Assembly: GCA_019359515.1 (NCBI GenBank)
Contig: JAHHHC010000040.1
Span: 1-57,679 of the forward strand
Length of the DNA: 57,679 nucleotides
Direction: 5' to 3'
From: Desmonostoc vinosum HA7617-LM4
Lineage (GTDB): Bacteria; Cyanobacteriota; Cyanobacteriia; Cyanobacteriales; Nostocaceae
In this document: one piece after another, positions 33,279 to 41,816 of the stretch
Position numbering within the stretch: the stretch's first letter is position 1
Layout of the letters: the number at the start of each line of letters is the position of its first letter
The notes under the pieces: model-generated
What the model was told of the DNA's origin: nothing
Databases searched by the model: none
The model's input: the letters and a program-made list of their open reading frames with translations, nothing else
Program-made: the position numbers and the translations under genes

Positions 33279-33330
33279 CATAACTCTCATTCCCCATTCC
33301 CTACTCCCCACTCCCCACTCCCTACTTTCT

Positions 33331-33603
33331 ATGTATGTAGTGATTTCTTACGACATACCAGAAGACAAGAGGCGTACCAAAATTCACAAGATCCTCAAAT
33401 CTTATGGACAGTGGATGCAGTACTCTGTCTTTGAGTGCGATCTGACACCAACTCAGTATGCTAAACTGCGATCGCGTCTTGCAAAAGTCATCAAGCCAGA
33501 CCAAGACAGCATTCGCTTTTACTTCCTTTGCGCTTGTTGTCAAGGCAAGATTGAGCGCATCGGTGGTGAAATGCCTATCGACACCACAGTGTTTTTCGCT
33601 TGA
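33331..33603 (+). CDS. cas2: CRISPR adaptation protein Cas2
   Basis: 90 residues, ferredoxin-like fold. MYVVISYDIPEDKRRTKIHK has the conserved Asp8; QYSVFECDLT and FYFLCACC follow. Forms the Cas1-Cas2 integrase. It ends 3 bases before the leader of CRISPR array 1. A stretch of heptamer-like repeat (CCCCATTCCCTACTCCCC) lies between cas1 and cas2. Confidence 0.95.
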   Translation: MYVVISYDIPEDKRRTKIHKILKSYGQWMQYSVFECDLTPTQYAKLRSRLAKVIKPDQDSIRFYFLCACCQGKIERIGGEMPIDTTVFFA

Positions 33604-33606
33604 GGT

Positions 33607-33860
33607 TGGTGTCAACCAGTAGGTGTTTTTCAGACAAGACAAGATTTTGTGCTTGAAAAGCCTATCCTCTCTAGCTTTGAATCCTCTTTGAGGAGTTCGG
33701 AGGTTGACACCACCACCCCAAATGCTTACCAGAATTGCTTTTGAGGTTATTTATCATTCTTGCGATCTTGACAACCAAACCTCTGAAAAGGTATCTTAGC
33801 TATAGGTTGCCACTATTGAACCTTGAAAACCAAATATATCAAGGCTTGCAGACCCCGGCC
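33607..33860 (+). promoter_or_regulatory. CRISPR leader, array 1
   Basis: 254 bp from the cas2 stop to the first repeat. It begins TGGTGTCAACC and contains the exact inverse GGTTGACACCA at 33703-33713. A copy of the same length with about 20 substitutions and no indels precedes array 2 (48601-48854). Conservation up to the repeat boundary supports a role in transcription and spacer integration. Confidence 0.88.
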
Positions 33861-34843
33861 GTTTTAATTAACCTAAATCCCTATTAGGGATTGAAACAAT
33901 ACGTCTGTTAATAACATATATTTTCCGTCTACTGTTTTAATTAACCTAAATCCCTATTAGGGATTGAAACCAGCTTTCTCCCCGCGATTAAATTTGGATG
34001 CAACTCGTTTTAATTAACCTAAATCCCTATTAGGGATTGAAACAGAAGAACTAGGCTTACTAGTACTGTGATTGATTAAGTTTTAATTAACCTAAATCCC
34101 TATTAGGGATTGAAACGTATACAGAGGTTTTTGAAAGGGCGATCGCACGAATGTTTTAATTAACCTAAATCCCTATTAGGGATTGAAACATGCTTGGATT
34201 CATCCCCCTGGTAGATCAGCACGCGGTTTTAATTAACCTAAATCCCTATTAGGGATTGAAACCTGTTTATGGCTCCGAAAAGATTTTTTACACTCCTGTT
34301 TTAATTAACCTAAATCCCTATTAGGGATTGAAACCACCACCTAAATTGATGAAATAAACTTGTGACTTGTTTTAATTAACCTAAATCCCTATTAGGGATT
34401 GAAACTTGTTGTATTGGTGTAGCGTATGACGTTGCTATGGAGTTTTAATTAACCTAAATCCCTATTAGGGATTGAAACACCCCGTCTTTGAACACGGAAA
34501 ACTCAGATTTACAGGTTTTAATTAACCTAAATCCCTATTAGGGATTGAAACGTGCTGGTTGTGCTGGCTTGATTGGAAAAACGGTTTTAATTAACCTAAA
34601 TCCCTATTAGGGATTGAAACATCGGCATTCCAATCAACAGATACGGTTAGCAAATCGCTAGTTTTAATTAACCTAAATCCCTATTAGGGATTGAAACTGA
34701 TAATCCACAGGATTATCAAGAAGGATTACATTAATGTTTTAATTAACCTAAATCCCTATTAGGGATTGAAATAGGCTAGGCACGGATGTATCTTCAAGGC
34801 TAAGACGTTTTAATTAACCTAAATCCCTATTAGGGATTGAAAA
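33861..34843 (+). CRISPR. CRISPR array 1, type I-D, 14 repeats
   Basis: 14 repeats of 37 nt (start GTTTTAATTAACCTAAATCC, end GGGATTGAAAC) and 13 spacers of 32-40 nt, most 36. Repeat starts: 33861, 33934, 34007, 34080, 34153, 34226, 34298, 34369, 34442, 34515, 34584, 34661, 34736, 34807. The last two repeats end in T and A instead of C, the usual decay at the leader-distal end. AATCCCTATTAGGGATT gives the crRNA hairpin, and the ATTGAAAC end is the usual 8-nt 5' tag. Spacer 4 (34117-34152) contains a HIP1 site; spacer 12 contains an 8-bp hairpin. Confidence 0.98.
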
Positions 34844-34861
34844 AACAATAAAAAATGACTT

Positions 34862-35029
34862 ATGAAACTACGCCGACATCATAATAACAAAGGTTTACGC
34901 CAAATAAAAAGAGGTAGAACCATAGCCCAAGTAAAAGCGATCGCTCATCGTTTAAATGTCAGATACGGCAGTTACCCAGCAATCATCACTCCCCTCAAGA
35001 CCCGAATCTGCGCTACTCTGGATACATGA
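34862..35029 (+). CDS. Small very basic protein, unrecognised
   Basis: 55 residues starting 18 bp after array 1: MKLRRHHNNKGLRQIKRGRT then AQVKAIAHRLNVRYGSYPAI. About a quarter Arg/Lys/His in the first half, so probably nucleic-acid binding. Its stop overlaps the next gene's start as ATGA (35026-35029), which supports it being real and coupled to that gene. No family recognised. Confidence 0.5.
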   Translation: MKLRRHHNNKGLRQIKRGRTIAQVKAIAHRLNVRYGSYPAIITPLKTRICATLDT

Positions 35030-35388
35030 ATTACGAAACAGCTCGCAAATTCCTCATAGACCAGACGATCGCAACTGAAGAAAGCCCAGATGCCCTCTTA
35101 ACGCGTTTAAAGCAGGGGAAATCGCCAGTACCGGGTCAGATAACTTCGATTTTGTTGGCGTTGAAAGTGGTATTTGAAGCTCTCAAAGATGCCTCTAGTC
35201 TAGATAGAGAACTGGTTTTAGCCTTGTATCAATTAAGCGTTAAAGCACAACAATTTTTTTCCGCAGGTCGCAAAGCCGGAATTGATTGGCCACCCCTACT
35301 AAAGGAAGATTTACTCCGAATTTCCCTAGCAGCTGAAAGTATCTTTTCTGGACAGTGGCAAACTCTCACTTCCATGGGATTAAGTTGA
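35026..35388 (+). CDS. Conserved-looking helical protein, unrecognised
   Basis: 120 residues, soluble and mostly helical: MNYETARKFLIDQTIATEES, LTRLKQGKSPVPGQITSILL, LALYQLSVKAQQFFSAGRKA, EDLLRISLAAESIFSGQWQT. I do not recognise the family. Coupled by ATGA to the basic 55-residue ORF. Base composition resembles the neighbours. Heptamer-like repeat and MITE copy 2 follow. Confidence 0.7.
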   Translation: MNYETARKFLIDQTIATEESPDALLTRLKQGKSPVPGQITSILLALKVVFEALKDASSLDRELVLALYQLSVKAQQFFSAGRKAGIDWPPLLKEDLLRISLAAESIFSGQWQTLTSMGLS

Positions 35389-35498
35389 AAAGGACTGGGC
35401 ACTGGGGACTAGGGACTGAGAAAAACAAGTAAAATTTTGGCGGTTGAAGGAAAAATATTTAATCCCCTGTTAAGCGTTAAGCGTTCCCTTCTTCAACA

Positions 35499-35662
35499 GA
35501 CCTCTTGCAAAAGTCGGATACTCGCCAGAAAATAAATTTTCTGGCTGATACTCAAGTCGGTTGAAACCGACTAATAACAGTATTTTTAGTCCGTTTCAAC
35601 GGACTTTTGCTATTAGGCAGAGACTTGAGTCTCTGACGGTTCAAGTATTTTTGCAAGAAGTC
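35499..35662 (-). mobile_element. MITE-like element A, copy 2 (164 bp)
   Basis: Same length and nearly the same sequence as 12755-12918, inverted. Ends GACCTCTTGCAAAA / TTTTGCAAGAAGTC. Right flank TA (35663-35664); left flank is CA rather than TA. The right-end G plus the flanking TA form the stop codon (TAG) of the neighbouring leftward gene. Confidence 0.85.
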
Positions 35663-36270
35663 TAACGAGTTCGCAATTCAGCTTGCAACTTATCTAAGTC
35701 GGTTTTGAGTAAAATAGTCATCTGACCAGTGAAAGCTTTACCTACTTTGGGTTGGGCAATTTCTACCCAGTAGGCGTAGCGATCGCCTACTCGTAATTCT
35801 CCCTGCAAAGCCTCTTTAATGGGGGTCTTAGCATGACGCGCCGAGTTAATTGCACTTTGGTTAGGATACTGGTAAATTACTTGAGCGCGCTCATAATCTT
35901 GATAGATATCAAAACCATAAATTACCCGCAAAGATTCTTGGAGGCGCTGAAAAGTCATGCCATTAATGGCATCATACATACTAAAGCGCTCACTACGGAT
36001 GATACTACGGTCTTTGGCAAATGCTACTTTACCAGGAGGTAGAACCGACGCTAAAAAAGTAAATCTTTGAGCTGCTGTATCACTTTTTTGGACTAACAAT
36101 TGCTCTCCACTTCTGGGACGAAGTGTTGGATGTGCCTTAATCCAAGCACTGACTTCCTCTGTACTTTGCCCTGGTAAAGCATTAGCTTTAGAATCAAAAA
36201 GTGTTCCCACACATAGCCAGGAGACAGAAATAGGTAGAATCAAAAAATTAAGCAGAGGTTTTTTAAGCAT
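35662..36270 (-). CDS. Exported protein, unrecognised, stop codon supplied by a MITE
   Basis: 202 residues. Signal peptide MLKKPLLNFLILPISVSWLC...SKANA, then a soluble domain with EEVSAWIKAHPTLRPRSGEQ, SMYDAINGMTFQRLQESLRV, DIYQDYERAQVIYQYPNQ and RYAYWVEIAQPKVGKAFTGQ. I do not recognise the family. The reading frame ends ...RTR-TAG where TAG lies across the element junction at 35662-35664, so the MITE inserted exactly at the end of the gene. The original stop may also have been at this TA, in which case nothing was lost; otherwise the C-terminus is shortened. Confidence 0.78.
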   Translation of the reverse strand: MLKKPLLNFLILPISVSWLCVGTLFDSKANALPGQSTEEVSAWIKAHPTLRPRSGEQLLVQKSDTAAQRFTFLASVLPPGKVAFAKDRSIIRSERFSMYDAINGMTFQRLQESLRVIYGFDIYQDYERAQVIYQYPNQSAINSARHAKTPIKEALQGELRVGDRYAYWVEIAQPKVGKAFTGQMTILLKTDLDKLQAELRTR

Positions 36271-36396
36271 TTTTCTATACAGTACTTACATGACAACTCC
36301 CTCTAAAGGGATAACCATAGTTTTCCCGTTTTATAAGAAAATTATTTCAAGCAATATAAAATTTATCAATTGTCAGTTGAATTGAGGAATAATAGG

Positions 36397-36732
36397 GTGA
36401 ATTATTATCTAGCTTTAGTAACTTCAATTATTATCGGTATTGGCGGACAGATTAGTCTCAAAGCTGGTGCTGTTTCAAGTTCTGGTAACAAAATAAATTT
36501 ATTTTTACAACCCTATGTTTTGGTAGGATTATCGTCCTATTTTGTTGCTGCTTTATTTTACATATACGCTCTTAAAAAGATACCAATTTCTGTAGCTTAT
36601 CCCAGTGTTGCAATTAGCTATGTTGCTGTATCCTTCTTAGCTCACTTACTTTGGCAAGAACCTTTTGGAGTTAAACAAATTTTTGCTTTATTGTTAATTT
36701 GTCTTGGTATATTCACATTGAATCATCAATAA
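36397..36732 (+). CDS. SMR/EamA-type small membrane carrier (ArnE/F-like)
   Basis: 111 residues from GTG 36397, with GAGGAAT about 8 bases upstream; a longer TTG start at 36370 adds nine polar residues. Four membrane helices of the small multidrug resistance/EamA type: LALVTSIIIGIGGQISLKAG, VLVGLSSYFVAALFYIYALK, ISVAYPSVAISYVAVSFLAH, IFALLLICLGIFTL. No conserved SMR-type membrane Glu at the usual place in helix 1. Close to a GT2 glycosyltransferase and a polysaccharide deacetylase, it more likely flips a lipid-linked sugar (ArnE/ArnF role) than exports drugs. Inference from context. Confidence 0.75.
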   Translation: MNYYLALVTSIIIGIGGQISLKAGAVSSSGNKINLFLQPYVLVGLSSYFVAALFYIYALKKIPISVAYPSVAISYVAVSFLAHLLWQEPFGVKQIFALLLICLGIFTLNHQ

Positions 36733-36821
36733 AAGGACTGGTTATAAGGGGGAACTAAGAGGTTGTTTGAAAAGTGTTTTGCTGTGACTTTAGGCACTTT
36801 TCCCCCCTTAAAAAGGCTAAC

Positions 36822-37008
36822 GTGTACACACAAGTATGGCCAGCATAGATTTGAACTGTTCTAGTGGTGTTGTCGGGTGTGTTATCGGGCCAGCGTAACG
36901 CACTGTAAATCTTTGACGGTGCGTTAGGACTACCGTCTATAACGCACCCTACCAAACTACCAAGCTCAAATCTTTTATAGATAGTGTTTTTCCGACTTGT
37001 GTGTACAC
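36822..37008. mobile_element. MITE-like element, 187 bp
   Basis: 14-bp perfect terminal inverted repeats GTGTACACACAAGT at both ends. The inside holds a second inverted pattern around GGTGCGTTA / TAACGCACC. No ORF of its own; the ORF that spans it on the minus strand (36755-37039) is an artefact. It fills most of the 362-bp gap between the SMR and GT2 genes. Confidence 0.75.
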
Positions 37009-37094
37009 CGTAGCTTAAAAAGAGGGGAACCGGAATCAAAGTCTCCCTTTTTAAGGGTAGCCACTGCCGTCTTGGGGAGCCAGGCCGATTGTTG

Positions 37095-37919
37095 TTAATG
37101 ACGAGCTGCCGCTTCGACTGGAATTTTTAGTGGTTGGTGATTTTTGTATACTTTAAATGAATTATTGCTTGTTTGGGAAAACCAAATATTTTTTGACAAT
37201 ATTTTTAGCGTTTGGACAATAGTTTTAAGTACTTTCATTTTACTAGCAGTCGGCTTTTGATCGTATCTCAAAACCATGGGAACTTCAGTAACTTGAGGGT
37301 TGAAGAGTTTTGTTTTCAAGAGTAAATCTATCATGCAAGCAAAGCCTTTTTCTGTGAATAAATTATCACGATAATACTCAAAGAGATTAACCAGCAAAGA
37401 GCGATTATAGATTCTATATCCACAAGTATAATCTTTAACACCGGATATAGGAGCCATAATTCTAAATAGCCAACTCACTCCATAACTCATCAACATTCTA
37501 AATGTTGATAAGCCAATAACTCTAGAACCTTTCTTATATCTGGATGCGATCGCAATATCACAACTACCAGCCACGATGAGGTTATACATCTTGATGAGTA
37601 GTTCTGGTGGTTGAGTATTGTCACAGTCCATAGTGGCTACAAAATCGCCTTCTTGAGAAACCTCCAAAAAGGTTGTCAAACCCGTTTTGATTGCTTGACC
37701 CAAGCCAGCATTTTGGGAATGTTGTACTAATCTGAGTGATATACCTAGCGAGTGCGATTCATCTAACGAGGTTTGAGCAGTTGTATCAGTACTACCATCA
37801 TCGACAAGAATCAATTTGATATCTATGTCGCAGAGACTCTGCAATGTCTGAAACCTTCTGAACAAGGGAGAAATTGACTGTTGTTCGTTGTACGCCGGTA
37901 AGAGAATAAAAAGACTCAT
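37095..37919 (-). CDS. GT2 family glycosyltransferase (DPM1/ArnC-like)
   Basis: 274 residues. GT-A fold: FILLPAYNEQQSISPLFRRF, LILVDDGSTDTTAQ (first Asp motif), NAGLGQAIKTGL, ATMDCDNTQPPELL (DxD-like), IASRYKKGSRVIG and KDYTCGYRIYNRSLL. It resembles polyprenyl-phosphate sugar transferases of the DPM1/ArnC class, but without C-terminal membrane helices. Probably transfers a sugar from a nucleotide to a lipid carrier or glycan. 210 bp downstream of the co-oriented deacetylase gene. Confidence 0.88.
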   Translation of the reverse strand: MSLFILLPAYNEQQSISPLFRRFQTLQSLCDIDIKLILVDDGSTDTTAQTSLDESHSLGISLRLVQHSQNAGLGQAIKTGLTTFLEVSQEGDFVATMDCDNTQPPELLIKMYNLIVAGSCDIAIASRYKKGSRVIGLSTFRMLMSYGVSWLFRIMAPISGVKDYTCGYRIYNRSLLVNLFEYYRDNLFTEKGFACMIDLLLKTKLFNPQVTEVPMVLRYDQKPTASKMKVLKTIVQTLKILSKNIWFSQTSNNSFKVYKNHQPLKIPVEAAARH

Positions 37920-38129
37920 AAGTTCCTCTACTTGATAATTTGAATCAAAAAACAGTGAGCAGTGACAGAATCCTGCTGAACCTCATTTCTAAGCTAATCG
38001 TCATTAAAATTACATATTTGCGTCCCCGCATGTTTATAGCGGTTTGAAATATGCAACTTGAAAGCGCATCAGCTTAGAAGTAACCTATTTGAGTGAAGAT
38101 TATTTAGACCTCAATAACTGTTGAATGCT

Positions 38130-39119
38130 TTACCGTGTAAGTTCTGGCTCTTTGTTAGGTATTAATATCGATTGCCTCGTCAGGAACTGGGCATGTTGTC
38201 CGACAGTCAAAATAGTGAACTGACTCTTTAAAAGTTTCAGCCCATTACGCAATACCGCTAACTTCTTGTAGGTGGGGATGTTCATACCGGGAAAAAATGA
38301 TAGTTCTGGTACATCCTCTTGAGTTAAAAAATCTGTCGGATGTAGTAGTAAAGAAGGCTGAGTGCCAGTAAGTTTACACAGCCAAAGGGCAATCCGGAAG
38401 TAAAGCAACGCCAAAGCCGGAGAAAATCTACTCAGATACATTAAGTAGCTGAAGTGAATTGGCACCTTGAAAATCGGCATAGTGGTGACGGGAATCTCAA
38501 TTAACTTATATGCACCTATGCACCATTGGTAGGGTTTGAGGCTTTGCAAACCGTCTTTAAAGCTGCCAAATAAAGCTTTGCGTTTGGTGCGTTCTTCTTT
38601 GCTTAGCTTGCAGGTCATCATAAAGTAAGCTCGTGCTATCGGCCCCAAGAATGTGGGAAAAGTCGAAGCATTGTATTGATACCTATGTCGTGCTAAGACT
38701 CGTAAGACTGTGGGAGAGAGGCTATATCCAGGCGCACGGAAGCCAATAGGACGTTGACCAGTGGCTTGCTGGATATACTTTTGGGCTAGTGCTAGTTCTT
38801 GCTCAACTTCTTCGTCTGAATATAGACGTAGCCAAAGATCGTGGTTAAAAGAGTGATTGCCAATTTCGTGACCTTCAGCAGCGATAGACTGTAACACTGG
38901 TTGGTTCTTTTTAACTGCTGCATCCTGTCCTACAACAAACACTGTGATGGTTAAATCTAGCTGTTGGAGGATATTTAAAAAACGAGGTACCACGATATCT
39001 AGATAAGAAGGTAAGACTTGCCAACTTGGATCACCATAATCTTTGAGATAAGACCAGAGATTATCCAAGTCTAGAGAAAGACTAGCTATTGGTTTATTGA
39101 TCGGTGATTTAGGTTTCAC
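38130..39119 (-). CDS. Polysaccharide deacetylase (NodB fold)
   Basis: 329 residues. NodB homology at about 10-160: SLSLDLDNLWSYL (catalytic/metal Asp), EGHEIGNHSFNHDLW (metal His pair), GFRAPGYSLSPTV (Arg-Ala-Pro-Gly). The later segment includes LIEIPVTTMPIF and LLLHPTDFL, matching the motif with the second catalytic His. No signal peptide, so probably cytosolic or membrane-associated, as for ArnD-like deformylases and lipid-linked sugar deacetylases. Likely works with the GT2 gene in modifying an envelope glycan. Confidence 0.88.
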   Translation of the reverse strand: MKPKSPINKPIASLSLDLDNLWSYLKDYGDPSWQVLPSYLDIVVPRFLNILQQLDLTITVFVVGQDAAVKKNQPVLQSIAAEGHEIGNHSFNHDLWLRLYSDEEVEQELALAQKYIQQATGQRPIGFRAPGYSLSPTVLRVLARHRYQYNASTFPTFLGPIARAYFMMTCKLSKEERTKRKALFGSFKDGLQSLKPYQWCIGAYKLIEIPVTTMPIFKVPIHFSYLMYLSRFSPALALLYFRIALWLCKLTGTQPSLLLHPTDFLTQEDVPELSFFPGMNIPTYKKLAVLRNGLKLLKSQFTILTVGQHAQFLTRQSILIPNKEPELTR

Positions 39120-39917
39120 GATTTGTTTTAAAGATGTAGCTGGCTGTGCAGATTTATGACATCTTTCATTGCAATTAAGTATTAGTACAAGTTCGTCGTA
39201 CTAACTAATTTTTGTTGAATGATGTTGAATAATTTAGAGGGTATTGGGTTGATAACGGAGCGTTTGTTCCTACGTAGAAGACCCAAAAATAATTTATTAA
39301 AATTGCCCTAATCAAAAGTCAAAATTCTACAAAGAGCCACACATCTATTCATCAATAGAAGTGCGTTAAATTAATTAAAAATTAAATGCTTTACCGCCTG
39401 CTCAAATTATCAAACAGACATCCATGTAATACCTGTCGCGCAAAAAAAAATAAACTTTGAACCGCTAAATTTAAAACGCTTTTTAACTTAAGTTAAGTAC
39501 AGTGGCGAGATCCTAACTTTTTGTTGAATTTTCCTTGCTGCACTTAGTCCAGATGCAAATTATTGCATTTGCATCTATATATGAGGGCTGTTTATAGAAT
39601 CTAACTATAACAATACATATATTTAACTAATAAATCAATACCTTTCCAGTAAATATACGTGACTTTTTTCAAAACTCCGATACCAGTATCACATCATTGC
39701 ATCAAAATATATATTTTTTTTGTGGGAATATGTAAAGACTTTTCAAAAAGTTTTAATTCCCTATTCTGGCTTTTGAAGCTAACAGCAAGTATGTAGTCGT
39801 TTGCCACATATAACGCATCTCATTATAGTGAGGTACATTTAGTTGAGATTAGAGGCTAGGGTGTACTTAATATAATTAAGAACTACTGTATCTCAAGCTT
39901 ACTATATTTATACCCAC
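39120..39917. other. AT-rich intergenic region, 798 bp
   Basis: AT-rich, with no ORF of note, no tandem repeat and no clear transposon ends. Contains short dyads (ATTATTGCATTTGCAT region near 39555) and a TTTTTTTTGTGGG stretch near 39715. It carries the upstream region of the deacetylase gene and the downstream region of the kinase gene. I see nothing further. Confidence 0.5.
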
Positions 39918-41816
39918 TTACTGCTCTGTGATGAAAGGTTTATTAGTATTGAGAAGTTCCTCTTGTCTATTATTTAGATTTTTTCGGTTATCTACTTGAG
40001 GCAGTGCCTGTTTTTTAATATTTTCAGCAGCTTGTTTAAATAGAGGTTGTATTTTATCTCGCCAATATTGAATGTTAGGTAATTTTTCTGGATGCTTCTG
40101 ATAATCTAAGACTTTATCCCATTGACCATTACTTAAAGCTTGATTGATGTCATTAAATAGGGCATCTGCCTTAGTCCAATCTGCTTGCCATTGGGCTATC
40201 AATTGCGCTGTTTGTTTGATACCCAACGAAGCATTTGCACGAATGGATTTCAGCAGCGCGATCGCACCCTGCAAATCTCCAGATTCATACTTACGTCTTG
40301 CTTGTTCTATAATATCGGTGCTACGCTCATCGGGTTTTGATGGCTCTGATGCTTCGGGGTTAGGGCTGGTGATACTGGGAGATTTTGGTTTTGGAGTGGG
40401 TCGAGTAGCAATTAAGCTATTATCATCTACTGTCTTGATGGCAATACCTTTGGCCCGCAGACAAGAAACCCATTCCTTATTGGCTATGACATCTGGGTGT
40501 GCCCAAGCTAACCGCCCAGATTTGAGTTTAACTTCTACCCAACCGCGTTTGGTTTGCTTGCCTGTAACCTCAAACTTAGTTTCTTGGGTTACTGTTTGCA
40601 AAACATTATTAGAATTGATCGAACTTGGTTCCGAACGGATATTAGAATTAGCTGCGATCGCAGTCCAACAGCCTTTGGTGGTGGTATCCTGACCTGTAAA
40701 GTTAGTAGCAAAATTTTTCACATTGGGATAAATGTTTGTCACCAAAGCCGCAGCACCGCCAGCCAATAAAACGCCAATTAATAACGGCCAGGGGTCGGGT
40801 TTGTTAGAGTCTTTACGAACAGGTTTAATAGGAGTACGATTTGGTGGAGAAACTGCGATCGTTTGGTGTTGAGATACTTGAGATGGTTTTTTTGGTTGAT
40901 AATTGCTGTTGTTAGCAGATTTTGGGGATGTGGAAAATACAGATACTGGATGAGTAGCTTCTTGACATGCTTGCAATGCTTCTGTAGCAGTTGGATAGCG
41001 GTCTTTGAAGTGATAACGCACCATCTTATTCAACACCGTTGCTAAGCGAGAGTTGACGGTTACTGAATGCTGCCAGAGAATTTCGCCTGTTTCGGTGTCT
41101 TCTTGTAATTCTGTAGCTGGAATTCCAGTCAGGGCTTGAATGGCGATAATACCAAGAGAATAGATATCACTGTTGGGGCGGGGTTTGCCTTGTCCTTGTT
41201 CTGTGGGCATATAGCCGGGAGTACCCACCACCACTGTAGCAGAGGGTTGTCCGGCGACTGTGAGGGGCGATTCTCCGGGGGAGACGCTGTGCGATCGCCA
41301 AGTTTGCCCATAGGATACTTGTAATTGCTTGACAGCCCCAAAATCTACTAAAACTAGTTTATTATCAGAGACACGACGGATGATATTGTCTGGTTTAATG
41401 TCGCGGTGAATCACACCTTGGTTGTGAACAAATTCAAGAATCTGCAACACTTCCTGCAATAACTGAATCACTTGGCTTTCACTCCAGCCCTTACCAGGTA
41501 TTAGTTCTTCAGTTAAGGTGTGTCCGGCAATGAATTCTTGGACTAGATAAAATTCCTGATTTTCATCAAAATAAGCCAGCAAGCGGGGTATTTGGTCATG
41601 ATAGCCCAATCGTTCTAAAGTTTCGGCTTCACTCTGAAACAGACGTTTAGCAGTGTCAAAAATTTTCGGATCAGAACTAGTAGGTTTAAGATGCTTAACA
41701 ACACAAATGGGATTACCTGGTCGCCTGGTATCCTCAGCTATGTAAGTTTGACCAAATCCGCCTTTTGCCAGGACTCGAATTACTTGGTAACGATGGTCTA
41801 GCAGCTTACCTATCAT
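39918..41816 (-). CDS. Membrane-anchored Ser/Thr protein kinase with SH3-like domain
   Basis: 632 residues. Kinase domain 1-285: Gly-rich loop AKGGFGQTY, Lys41 (VVKHLKP), HRDIKPDN (Asp139), DFG (Asp158), GTPGYMPTEQGQGK activation segment. Then a Ser/Pro linker, one membrane helix at about 343-363 (PWPLLIGVLLAGGAAALVTN), and an extracytoplasmic bacterial SH3-like domain at about 380-455 (TAIAANSNIRSEPS, GWVEVKLKSGRLAWAHPD). A Pro/Ser linker follows, then a helical region at about 495-600 (ARRKYESGDLQGAIALLKSI). Type I membrane receptor-kinase layout, common in Nostocales. Signal and targets unknown. Confidence 0.9.
   Translation of the reverse strand: MIGKLLDHRYQVIRVLAKGGFGQTYIAEDTRRPGNPICVVKHLKPTSSDPKIFDTAKRLFQSEAETLERLGYHDQIPRLLAYFDENQEFYLVQEFIAGHTLTEELIPGKGWSESQVIQLLQEVLQILEFVHNQGVIHRDIKPDNIIRRVSDNKLVLVDFGAVKQLQVSYGQTWRSHSVSPGESPLTVAGQPSATVVVGTPGYMPTEQGQGKPRPNSDIYSLGIIAIQALTGIPATELQEDTETGEILWQHSVTVNSRLATVLNKMVRYHFKDRYPTATEALQACQEATHPVSVFSTSPKSANNSNYQPKKPSQVSQHQTIAVSPPNRTPIKPVRKDSNKPDPWPLLIGVLLAGGAAALVTNIYPNVKNFATNFTGQDTTTKGCWTAIAANSNIRSEPSSINSNNVLQTVTQETKFEVTGKQTKRGWVEVKLKSGRLAWAHPDVIANKEWVSCLRAKGIAIKTVDDNSLIATRPTPKPKSPSITSPNPEASEPSKPDERSTDIIEQARRKYESGDLQGAIALLKSIRANASLGIKQTAQLIAQWQADWTKADALFNDINQALSNGQWDKVLDYQKHPEKLPNIQYWRDKIQPLFKQAAENIKKQALPQVDNRKNLNNRQEELLNTNKPFITEQ

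Noticed and set aside
36755-37039. 94-residue minus-strand ORF
   Set aside because: It spans the 187-bp MITE-like element from end to end and reads through its inverted repeats.
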